Positions 29,501 to 44,800 of a DNA stretch of 64,000 bases are shown here, piece by piece; within the stretch, counting starts at the first letter, position 1, and each line of letters opens with the position of its first letter. The DNA lies in contig OZ005705.1 in NCBI GenBank assembly GCA_963930775.1, forward strand, positions 7,502,001 through 7,566,000, written 5' to 3'. Below the pieces are notes generated by a model. That model had not been told where the DNA came from, did no database searches, and worked only from the letters and a program-made list of their open reading frames with translations. This stretch comes from Cliona cf. orientalis. Taxonomy: Eukaryota; Porifera; Demospongiae; Clionaida; Clionaidae. The translations under genes were made by a program, and so were the position numbers.

Positions 29501-30615
29501 CCCACCAGTAGCTCGAGAATGATAATGTAGACAACGGAGAGGGCGAGGGATACGACAACGGGCATGCGAGAGAGTGAGAATATCGCAAGAATTACAATCG
29601 CTGTGAGAGCAAATTGTGCCACGAAGGACATTGTGAGGAAGCCTTGTGTATCGGAGTCAAAGTAGAGCGCCAAGGCTAGAGCGAATGAGCACACCATCAG
29701 CACCAGCGTGAGAGAGACGGAGAGAAAAAATGCGATACAGGTGACCGAATAGATACGAGTGAATGTTGACACAAAAAAGAATCCCACGATGACAAATAGA
29801 ATGACGGCACCGACGACATAGCCGGGGCTGTACTGGACACTAGCGTACGCCAAATTGCTGCTGGAATCTTCCCCCTGTGTGCCAGGGTCTGGGGTGAAGG
29901 GGATGTTGACTGAAAAGAACACTACCCAGAGGAGGGCAAATAGGCCGATGAACATGAGCGCTATGCGGAACCGTCGGCGAATGAATTCTATGACGATTTT
30001 GCCGAAATGCTTCTCTATGATTGTCGAGTTAAATTTCGGTATCCACCAGTTCTGAGTTGGACTGGGGCACGTAAACTTGGCCGCATCAGCGAGCTGGCGC
30101 GAAGAGCCGCCCATGCTCGAACTACGCTGGAACGAGCGACCGCTTTCATCTTCCATCGAGTGTATATCCATAGACGGGCGTCTGTACGACTGGTACATCA
30201 ATTCGACGTCTGGTACGGGCACGTTGTTCAAGTTGATCTCGGGAGAGCCTCGCTGGTTGATTATGATCCCGCCGCTGTTTACCATCTCTACGATCGAGGG
30301 TCGGCGAATGTCGACCAGCTGCGCGGCGTGCGAAGGGTAAGGATAGCCGCCGCCTCCTCCTCGCTCCGACATTGGGAGACCGCTCATTCCGATTCCTCTA
30401 CCACCAGGTAGACGAGAGTTGAACACAAAGTTTCCCAATGAGGCGTTTCGACCAAACGAATTGGTAGCGCTGCCGTAGGTGCTCGAATTGAGAACGACGC
30501 CCGAGTCTCGCTGTATCGGCTTCTCATCATCGGCGGCCGACTTTGGCGGTTTATTGTCGAGAGAGATCGAGTCGGCATTGCTCTCTTCTATCGTGGGGCT
30601 TTTCTTTGACGACAT
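26596..30615 (-). CDS. ADCY9: Membrane adenylyl cyclase, type-9-like, intronless
   Basis: Makes cAMP from ATP downstream of G proteins at the plasma membrane. One open frame of 1,339 residues. A disordered N-terminus (1-190) is followed by six membrane helices (about 217-413), catalytic domain C1 (about 496-645) with the two metal aspartates in FADIVDF (Asp505) and LGDCYF (Asp549), a linker, six more helices, and C2 with WLLFNIIPQHVA, FASIVNFSEF and the IWGDTVNVASRMDTTG block carrying the catalytic Asn and Arg. The C2 blocks FASIVNFSEF and IEKIKTIG-YM-ASGLN resemble vertebrate type 9, hence the symbol; orthology is not proven. The absence of introns in 4 kb, amid intron-rich neighbours, suggests retroposition or intron loss. 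Transcribed toward RPS3A. Confidence 0.93.
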   Translation of the reverse strand: MSSKKSPTIEESNADSISLDNKPPKSAADDEKPIQRDSGVVLNSSTYGSATNSFGRNASLGNFVFNSRLPGGRGIGMSGLPMSERGGGGGYPYPSHAAQLVDIRRPSIVEMVNSGGIIINQRGSPEINLNNVPVPDVELMYQSYRRPSMDIHSMEDESGRSFQRSSSMGGSSRQLADAAKFTCPSPTQNWWIPKFNSTIIEKHFGKIVIEFIRRRFRIALMFIGLFALLWVVFFSVNIPFTPDPGTQGEDSSSNLAYASVQYSPGYVVGAVILFVIVGFFFVSTFTRIYSVTCIAFFLSVSLTLVLMVCSFALALALYFDSDTQGFLTMSFVAQFALTAIVILAIFSLSRMPVVVSLALSVVYIIILELLVGFLAYQSHKDSYPMNVYVHSLIGRVLFYVTLILAGVSTAYLLDIRQHATFWKIAQCVLSQEALELERELKEKTILSMMPKPFADELMKVENQLTFMLKQKLDLEGEESLDPVFQTLSAPFTICSMDTVTILFADIVDFTKFSSDLSAAELVGILNEVFSTFDDLVTKHNCEKISTLGDCYFCVSGCPEPEPSHADNCVNMGLAIIDALEDIRKRTGHPIKMRIGIHTGSVYCGVMGTKRFKFDVWSKDVRIANHIESIGSPGRVLISSITKSHLTSNFTLEDAEITRKDAELSELQLFYVNGGQRRRSQGYGGSGTMISDWRNQVSGEAYDDIDTISEPPASPVRIYPPTTAVEESEPSPLCPFMRTKRGEINSPRHSLGARDRQASSSIVDIFSKQKQLQKCTSYAELAVPQHHNSGVDVMDRKIVELMEGHNVNFDTYFDPKLKVITLNFKDTDLEATYRDYGRDLDEGSDGEMTETQLGFRIAKQSYMVDTCTLFVSYLLVMIGSAVCLSSDEAFSFLWSAWLGIFLFGLIVELIILFFVFVVFMPSLFPTRFVNFSQFIIQWFVRSMVGLFMIYYPMTIVLVSISRCQTDISETIPGLAHVQMAFFVTVVVLMSSITFMGVSHIAKLIGGFLSCILFISMLIGVHLELCISNVNSTATEVPTPAATVIPLPGDDERDIPISGIPDYLKRYYTRHVAPEVSILLLLVLILLTVVNRMSETSDRLSFVSRLEASARRRFTRQKKVQAEWLLFNIIPQHVAHSLRMTGKFSQNHECVGVMFASIVNFSEFLNSHHNHEDVLRLLNQIITEFDTLLDLPQFSNIEKIKTIGSTYMSASGLNLPPDQPCDEHHLTELIDFAQHLIDVLEQVNRHGFVFRMRIGINYGPVTSGVVGSHKMLYDIWGDTVNVASRMDTTGLVNKIHMPEHCLERLAPFVSHEVHKIVNVKGKGEMRTVFVTLDPCHARGRQ

Positions 30616-30947
30616 GACTGAGTTCAGATCTCTCGAGCAGACGGTGGATCTTTCAGCCCTTCGCTACTGCGGCTATTATTGGCAGTGCTGCATTTCTACT
30701 TCCCGATTCAATTTATTAGGGAATAGTAATGGCGTGTTTGTGGACAGAAAGGTATGCTTTGGCTGCCGAATCTTTTGTCCCCGTATTAACTGCGCATGCG
30801 CAATTAATATCACACAGTATGGTAGCACAATAACGAGAATGATGCGTGAAAAAGAAAGGTTGAAAATTAATGTCAGTTTTTGTAACCCTATAGCAGAAGA
30901 AAGTTCTTTGATTTTTTAATAATCCAGTTTATTAAATATCACAATAA
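30616..30947. other. Cyclase promoter and 3' flank of ISWI
   Basis: Tandem arrangement: ISWI ends here and the cyclase starts here, both on the minus strand. A GCGCATGCGC palindrome (NRF1-like, near 30791-30800) lies about 180 bp upstream of the cyclase ATG. No coding feature supported. Confidence 0.45.
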
Positions 30948-36794
<5,847 letters not shown>

Positions 36795-36915
36795 GGAGAC
36801 GTTTTGAAACGTGAAATTTAAGAGAAAGATAACAATTTCAAGATAAGTCCAGAGGAATCGTTGCTTTGAATGTCGAGAGGTTTGAAGCCGCCTTTTGGCG
36901 CGATAGAGACCGCAA

Positions 36916-36945
36916 TCACATGACAATCATGTGACAATCACATGA
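36916..36945. promoter_or_regulatory. Three E-boxes (M-box type) at exact 11-bp spacing
   Basis: TCACATGA at 36916-36923, TCATGTGA at 36927-36934 and TCACATGA at 36938-36945, each separated by CAA; repeat period 11 bp. Palindromic CACATG/CATGTG cores preceded by T are the M-box/CLEAR-like sites of MITF/TFE factors and also fit USF. They sit in the head-to-head gap between ISWI and the microprotein gene, so they may drive both. Confidence 0.6.
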
Positions 36946-37013
36946 CCACCCAAGAATCGCTTAGTCAGCAAAGAAAGAAAACTGCTAAATCAGCAAAAAT
37001 TGATGTCCACAAC

Positions 37014-37301
37014 ATGTCTGACAATAACGGTAACAATAACAGAGATACGTTCGGTATGGGTGGAAGCGGGGGAGCTAGAAATAGTGGAGAGAGCCAACTG
37101 AGGCCTATGTTGGAGCCTGGCGTCATCAAGGCGTTCGTTGCGGGGCTGGTGATAGGAAATTTGAACAAGGGGATGATGATGGGTTTCCTGATAGGGGCCC
37201 TGGGAGGAGTCTACCTGCAGCAGAACGTTGCTGGCGTACCTAACGTGGCTCAGTCATGGAGAGAATTGATGCAAAGGTGGAACAACTCTGGAAAACGATA
37301 G
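37014..37301 (+). CDS. SLC35A4-type mitochondrial microprotein, stand-alone gene
   Basis: Single-exon product of 95 residues from this ATG; an in-frame ATG at 36942 would give 119, but that codon lies inside the E-box array, so I prefer the internal one. The C-terminal two thirds (VIKAFVAGLVIGNLNKGMMM, GFLIGALGGVYLQQNVAGVP, then NV) resemble the human microprotein encoded upstream of SLC35A4: one hydrophobic GxxxG-rich segment, Gly-Val-Tyr-x-x-Gln, then VPNV and an amphipathic basic tail. The human protein sits in the inner mitochondrial membrane. Here no SLC35A4 transporter follows; the next gene is TMBIM4 on the other strand. Assignment rests on remembered similarity over about 60 residues. 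Confidence 0.72.
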   Translation: MSDNNGNNNRDTFGMGGSGGARNSGESQLRPMLEPGVIKAFVAGLVIGNLNKGMMMGFLIGALGGVYLQQNVAGVPNVAQSWRELMQRWNNSGKR

Positions 37302-37494
37302 CTTGTATAGTCCAATATATGTTGTTCAAAGTTTTAAATTTTATATGTCGTCTTTGTATACCTCATATTCGTATAATACGGTATTGTATAACTATTAAAT
37401 TTTATCACATAAAAGATGTTTTCAATCAGCTGGAATATAACACTCAAAGTGTACTAGAAATGACATCTATAAACTAATCTTGTGTTAAACTGTA

Positions 37495-38715
37495 TCAGTC
37501 TTTTCTTGCTGCTTGGAGAATCCGCAAGATGTAGATGAAGAGGTTGATAAAGTCGAGATAGAGGTTGATGGAGGCGAGGATGTACTCCTCCGGCGAGAGC
37601 TTGTGCATGATGATGTGAGTGTCAAAGATGATGAAGCCACAGAAGAGCAGAGCACCACCAATCGAGAGAACAAACTCGAGAGTCTGGCTCCAGAAGAACA
37701 GCTGCCGGGAGGAGGGGGGGAGGGGGGAGGGTGGTTAGGATAGGCATGATTCATTGTGTATGTGTATAGAATGGTGTCATTGCATGCAATGAATGCCACA
37801 AATTGTATGCAAACATGAGACAAGACACTGTGTGTATTACTAGTACTATAGTGTAGTATTGCTGTACCTGAACGATCCCTCCAACCATCAGCACAAGGAG
37901 AAAGGCAAACAAGCTGAAAGGAAAGAGAAATAAGACCATGGATTACTTCACAATTACTTTAATTTCTCTCTAACACAAAACGCTTCAATTTTCAAGGCTG
38001 TGTGCACATATTCCCTACTTTTTACCTTGCTCCCCATGTGCTGAAGTCATACTTGCTCTGCATGGTGTAGGCGGTGAGGCCAATGAAGACGGCAGCGGTG
38101 ATGACGAAAGCCTTCAGCACCAGGTCCACATCAAAGTAAGTGACTACAATGCCCAGGGACAGACCCTCAAGAATAGTCTGAGAAAAAAGAGTCACTACAA
38201 AGTAGACCATGTATCACAGTAGAGGGACATTTGGCACTTACAAATGTGAAGAGTAAGATGTAATTTGTTGGAGCAGTATCTTTCTTGAAGAAAAGTGCCA
38301 CAAGAACAACCAATGTACCAATGACCAGCCCAATACTCAGCAGAGCACTGTGCATGTGAATATCATGTTGGCGAGAGGGTGTATATATACATAATAAATA
38401 TACTGTGTGATGACAATAATATCACAGGCTTCTATGCATACCTGCCCTGGACAGCAGCTCTGACCTGTGGCACTGTAATACACACAGCTCCAATGAGAAC
38501 TGTGATGAGCAGCTGGGCTGTCAGAATCCCATACACCTTACGAAGGAAACCTAGTGTTTGTAATAAAAAAAGAATAATTTAGTTTTCACCACCAACACAT
38601 TTCACTCACTGAGTCTGAGAGCGACTTCTGCCTGCCATACAGACACAGAGACTCCTGATTTCTTCCCCGAGCTGCCCGTGGAGAGAGGACCGTCAAATAC
38701 CGACTCCAGATCCAT
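37495..38715 (-). CDS. TMBIM4: TMBIM4 / Lifeguard-4 (Golgi anti-apoptotic protein)
   Basis: Bax-inhibitor-1 family membrane protein of Golgi/ER that modulates calcium stores and cell death. Six exons: 38610-38715, 38442-38550, 38242-38347, 38026-38177, 37868-37913, 37495-37701; phases agree, 241 residues (human about 238). Seven hydrophobic segments are visible, with family signatures FLRKVYGIL near the N-terminus, [17 protein letters not shown] in the middle, [20 protein letters not shown], and [20 protein letters not shown] (20 residues) at the C-terminal end, whose Asp/Glu residues belong to the pH-sensing pair region. The sequence is closest to TMBIM4 rather than TMBIM6. Divergently transcribed from neurochondrin, with 106 bp between the start codons. 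Confidence 0.95.
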
Positions 38716-38821
38716 AGCTTCCTACTGATGACCTTTAGTTGCTGACTGAGCACTTTTGTAAATCGCTGAATCAGCAAAACTGTAGCGTTGCTAAATAAAG
38801 CACACCATAGTGTTCTTCACG
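38716..38821. promoter_or_regulatory. Putative bidirectional promoter of TMBIM4 and neurochondrin
   Basis: The start codons are 106 bp apart on opposite strands. A TGCTGACTGAGCA near-palindrome (38743-38755, Maf-recognition-like) is inside. No TATA box. Shared promoter use is inferred from spacing. Confidence 0.45.
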
Positions 38822-41800
38822 ATGGACTTAGAGCGCTGCATCAAACTGATCAAGAATGCGAAGACCGATAACGAGATGATGGCTGCACTGATGCTAGTAA
38901 GTACTATAATAATTATGAATAATAAGTTATGCCTGGGAGATCAGAGTCTCGCCATAGAGATCTGACTCGTCTCTTGCAGGTCGCAAAGTTGGTCAATTCC
39001 AGCGATATCGGAGCTGATGGTCGCAAGAAGATCTTTGATGCAGTGGGATTTTCCTTCATCAATAGATTACTGGCTACAAGTACGTGCATTCACGTGGTAA
39101 CCTCATTCACACAGGATAGCTAGGAGCCCAGTGCAGCGTGGTGGTTCTTATTCTACCTCATTTTGCAGATAAGCCACCAGAAGGATGTGCTGAAAATCCG
39201 TATCATAAGATAGCCGTAACCATACTAGCCTGCTTTTGCACTGATCCGGATCTTGTGAGTCCCTTATTGAAGATTCAAAATCTAACCCCACGATGACAAT
39301 TTTTTTGTTGTATGCGCAGGTAGTCCATCCTCAAATCACATCAAAGATTCCAACATTTAATACTTTCATCCTAGAACAGCCGTGAGTTTCTCAACAGCTG
39401 CCATGGTCAGTAGGGTATGTTAACAGCTGAGCTGCTTTCTTGTTACTATTCAGGGCCCCTGATACTAAAGTTGAAAATGACAGCTGCACAGTGGCTAGTG
39501 AGTCCCTGCAGTGTCTTCAAGCTCTAAGTTCATCAAAAATTGGAATCCTGCACCTTTTGAGACACAGAAGTCCTGAAGCGCTAGCAAAAATTATCACGAC
39601 ACAAGCATCAGGTTCAGTCTCTGCAGCTGTGCTTTATTTGTATCATGCTCTCATTAATTTTATACCATAATGATCGTTGTAGCTGTGAAGCCAGAGGCTG
39701 CCAAAGATCTGCTGCTGTACATTCTTGGAGATGCAGAAGCTCAAAGTGCCAGCAACTACTGCACCACTGCTTCAAATGTGCTGAGCCTACTGGCTAAGAA
39801 GTTCAATGCCACCCAGGCGAGTTAGTACATTATACACAATAATTTAAAGATGATAAAATAATTTTGTTTAGGATGAACTGAAATTTACTCTCTGTGATAT
39901 TTTGTACTCAATACTGTCACTGTCAGGAGAGCCATTGGTGAGCTCAGAGGCTACATTCATTTCTGTAGTCATTTATTTTGCAACCATCTCTCTCTCTCTC
40001 TCTGTAGCTGCAGTCTGCTGAGTCAGTGTCTGTTCGTGATACTGGCTGGCTTGGTGACATCGCTGGTGGTCTTCAAGCCATCCTCACTAGCAGACTTGAC
40101 CCGGCTAGAAGGAACAAGGCTCTCCATCTGGCAGCGATGCTCACCCATTTGCTGGGAGTCAGCTGGGCTGCTGAGGTGAATGTCAAGTTCTTCATGATCC
40201 TAGTCAACTTAGTTGCTGTGGTAAGAAGGAAGGATATAATATTATTTTTACGTGAATGAAGTAGAGAATTATTGCACCCAATAGGAGCTGAGACTATTGA
40301 CTGAAGGCCAGGAAATGATGCAGATTATTGAAAATTCTCCACTTCTTTGCTCGTATTTCATAATCCTTGAGAATTCAGTGGTCTTTATCTGCCATCAGTC
40401 GGACCTGGCTGAGACAAATGCAGGTACACGGAATGCCTTAACTCTTATTCTTAATTTTTTTTGTTCTCTCTCTCTCTGTCAGAATGCTTACTAAGTCAAG
40501 GAGACCTCTCCCAGATTCACACTACCCTCACTGAAGCATTCACTTGTGTCATTCGCATCTTACAAACATTCAAAGAATCATCTTCCAGTGAAGCTAGTCG
40601 TAGCGCTGTTGAGAGTGCGGAGTCACTCACCACTGCAGCTGTGCGTGTTCTTGGAGCGTGGCTGGCCGAGGAGACACTAGCTCTCTCCAGCGATGTCTAT
40701 CACTTACTGCCTTATCTTCTCGAACTCTGTCACCATCGCCTCATCACTCAGCAAACTGAAGACTTGCTTAAATTTCTTCTCCCCGGTCTGAGTCACTTAA
40801 CTGCCGAAGATAAACCAAGGAGGGTTCTTCTCAAAGCTGAGCTTCAGAAGCTGTTGCTAGCCTACATGCAGCATCTAGTCCCTCTTCACCAGTCATCAAG
40901 GTAGAGCTACCCAGTACCATGAGTGGGTGATTTTGCAATTATGGCATATACCGTAAATCTGAAAATTTTCGTTGTAAAAATATTTTTGTAGTCAATGGCA
41001 GCTACGAAAATTAATCTTACGAAAATTAGTGTGCACTATTAACGCTAATGCGGTAAGGGGTCGTTCCTACGAAAAAAAATTTTTTACACGAAAATTTATC
41101 ATACGAAGGTTTCTTTACACGAAAATTTCCAGATCTACGGTATAGCTATCGTTATTACATGTAGTGAGTTATCTGGGCGACTGGCTCTTGTCTGTGAGGT
41201 GTTGACTAATGTCTGTATCACTGAGTCTGATGCAGTGAAGGCTGATGAGATATTTACCTCCATTGCTGTTCTTTCGCTTCAAATCAGTAAGCCCCCCCCC
41301 CCCCCCCCCCAAGCCCCAGCCCTCCACTCCTCCAAGCTTGGTTTTGCTATGACACTATTTTCTATGCAGTGAAGGAGAAAGAGTGTTCTAGATTGAGCCT
41401 GAGTGCAGCTCTGCTCTCTCTACTCATCATCAGAAGACAAGGTAATGCTTACAGTTGTATATCTAGTCCCCATATTACTACAGTGATCGTTATGATCTGC
41501 AAGTGTAATAAAATAAATAAAGTAAAATTTATACAGATTCCTGTAACTTTATATGCATTGTATAATCACTATTCGATGGGCCTGTATGGTGTGGTACATT
41601 TCTCTATCACTCTATAGCACCTCTCTTCTCCATCTGGGTGTAGCTCGGTGTACAAGTTGAAGGCATGTCTCTGAAATGATCCCCCTCCCACGAATATGAT
41701 ACACTTTGCCTTCACCACTAATACCTCCTGTAGCATGGCAATGTAGCCGCCGTCCGTGGTGTGGGCAACTGTCTCAAACGTTCTCTCCCATTCACAAATG

Positions 41801-44800
41801 TCCATCTTTCCGTGATAAACCTGACGCACAAATGATTCCATATCTGTCAAGTGATTGAAGTAGTTCTTCAGTCCGAAGCTGTGGCTGCCATACTTGCCGA
41901 TGTCTATCGAGAGAAAGGTATTTCTGAGGCCCGACTTCCACTGCATCCACTCCATAGTCTTCATGGTCAGCTGGAGGCAGTATGGTATGATGGCGTGGGA
42001 GTCATTGCCTTGCTTGAGGCTCCTGGTCAGTCCTGTCATCTCGTATCTCGCAATAATGGCAATATACTCTGAGCTACTACTACTGCTAGTATTGCTGGTA
42101 AGACTGTTATTTGATGCAGCTGTGGTACTATCTTGAGTGAGAAATCGCTTGGCATATGCCTCGGCATCTTTGAGTAGACGTTGACTTGGCTTCAAGTATT
42201 CTCTATAGGGGTGCTCCTCTCGGCAAAAGTCACCCTGTAGTAGTATCCTTTGGTTTTCCTTAATACCTCTCCATTCATCAAAGATTATGGTCACATTTCC
42301 CGGCTGGTACTCTCCGAGAATATCTGAATGAAATTGCTCCAAAGAGAGCTCATCGCCTGTCAAGAAGTTGAAACAAACTTTTCGCACAACTCTGAAAGAT
42401 TTTGCTCTGAGAGCCGTACCCAGCTTGCCGCTGCTGGAGAGCATTTTGAATCGGCACCCCTCTTTGTATTCATCTCCCTGGGGAGGGTGGGGGAAGGGGA
42501 GGCCTTGGCTGCGTATAGCTTTCACATGTGTCAGTGTCGGGTACTTAATCTGTACGACAATGACATCTCTAGGAGCATTTCTAACAAAGTGATACCAGTC
42601 AACGAGAGGGGCGTACCCTAATTTGGCTGTGTGTTGGCTCCAATCACCCATATCAAAGGTATCATCGAGCGTTAGCATGGTGTAGTGTTTGGTGTCGTCC
42701 ATGGGGGTGCTGAGAAAGGAGTCTTTCATGAATGGTTTGACCACAGCCAGGTTGAGGAGCTTAGCCCAGCACTGCAGCTGCATGAGATTCCCCGACGCCA
42801 TCGTCTGCTGTTCGTAGATCTTCAGTGCAACGACAAAGCCAGCTGTCTCAGTGTGTGTTGGCTGAAAACTAGCTTGCCCTTTTAGCTCATTACTATTTCT
42901 CTCATTTTTACTTCGATCCGGTGGAGTACTATACTTCTCTAATTTCTGTTGCTGAGTATCACTACTCTCAGTACTAGGCACCATCTGTCTTAACGTTGGT
43001 GGATGTATGATCACCTCCTGACCTGTGTCAGTTCCTGTGTTTGCTGACTCAGGGCTCACCGACAGCTTGTCTGTTGGCCTCTGAAAGTCATCTTTACGAG
43101 TGAGTATATTTGCCTCCAGCACAACTTCTGTTGGTAGACTAGCATCTTGGTAGTTGGGAGAGTGAAGTTCTGTGGTAGTTTTAGCATTTTGAAATCTTGG
43201 TCCAACTCTAGAGGGTGGAGCCAGTGTTGAGTAGATGTAAGTTGAACTCTCGTATTGGTAGTAAAGACTGTAGTTCATGAAACACAGTAGGACACTGACT
43301 AGTAGGCAGAATACGAGCTTGAAGGCGCCAGCATAAGTCATCACTTTGGTCACCACAAACTATAGCATCCATACACACTAATAACAACTAGCTAGTGCAT
43401 GAAAATACTACCTATATGCTGGGCTAGCCTCATGAAGCATTCTAGGGGCAGAGAAATGTTTGGAGACTCCAGCATGGCACCTGGTTACTCAGCAACTATC
43501 ATGGAATGCATGTGCACTGCTATACAGGAAGCACCATTCGTACAGCTGTTAATTTGTTTACAGACATCACCAAGCTAAGCAATATGAGTTTGCTTTTTAT
43601 ATCAGTCATTTGCTATGCCAGCCTGTGCCCAATATATACTTATAGTGATAATGCACACTCAATAAATAAATAGAATCTGATATGGCTATTGGTTGTCCAT
43701 AGGTAGGTTCTTGTCAGTTGTACACTCCTTGATGATCCTGATGCACCACTCTTCCTTTGGGCGTGAAGACTGGTACAGATTCAGGGCATGTTTCTGAAAT
43801 GCTCCTCCTCCTACAAATATCACGCACTTTGCCTGCACTGTGATCATTTTCTGCAGCAGTGCGATGTAGCCAGAGTCGTTAGTGTGGGAAGTGTCTTCAA
43901 ATGTTCTCTCCCACTCATGAATAGTTAGCTTGCCTCCATAAAAATTCATAAAAAATTTGGCAAATTCTTCACGTAGATCGCTACTATCTCCAGTATTCCT
44001 AAAGCTGTTACTGCCATATTTTCCAATATCTATGGAGAGAAATGTCGTCCCTATTCCACTTTCCTCTACTAGCTTTCTCGTGTACTTTATCGTCTGTTCG
44101 AGGCAGAAGGGCACAATTCCTTCACGCTTGTTGAAGGATAGTTTTGACTTCTCCAGTCTTGCCATCACTGCAATGTATCCTCCTCCAGTGCTGGACTGCT
44201 GCAGAGAGGCTGACAGTGGAAGGCTGTACTTTGAATGGTTACTACTGAGATAGGTGGAGACGTATTTGTTGGCATCATGATAAAGTCTCTGGCTTGGGTG
44301 CATATTTTCTTGTATACCAGTATTGACACAGCCAGAGTCCTTCACCAGTATGCGGCCAACCATACCCAGCCCTCTCCACTGTCTGAATATAACTGTGACT
44401 TCATTTGGCGAATAGTCTCCAAGTATTGCATCACGAAACTCCCTCAGGCTGAGGTATTTGCCGTATTCAAAATTTAGGCATACTTTTCTCACTATGGTGA
44501 AGTTGTGTGACTCCAACATGGCAATTTGACCAGATTTTGGCCAACCTGTTTGTGGCTCACACTCTATTTTCACCTGCAGCTGTTTGGGATTTGCTTTTAG
44601 TTCAGCCTGTTTTTTGTGCACGTCCTTGGAGTAGGCATATTTAAATTCAACACTAATCACCCGCCTTGGTGCTTTAACTAAGAATTCATCCCATGGCACC
44701 AGTGTAGAGTGGTTTAGCCTCACACTCTCTCTGTTCCAGTCGCTCATATCAAACATTTGGCTGTATCTCAACCATTTGGGCGTGGCTGATGAAGGTAGAG

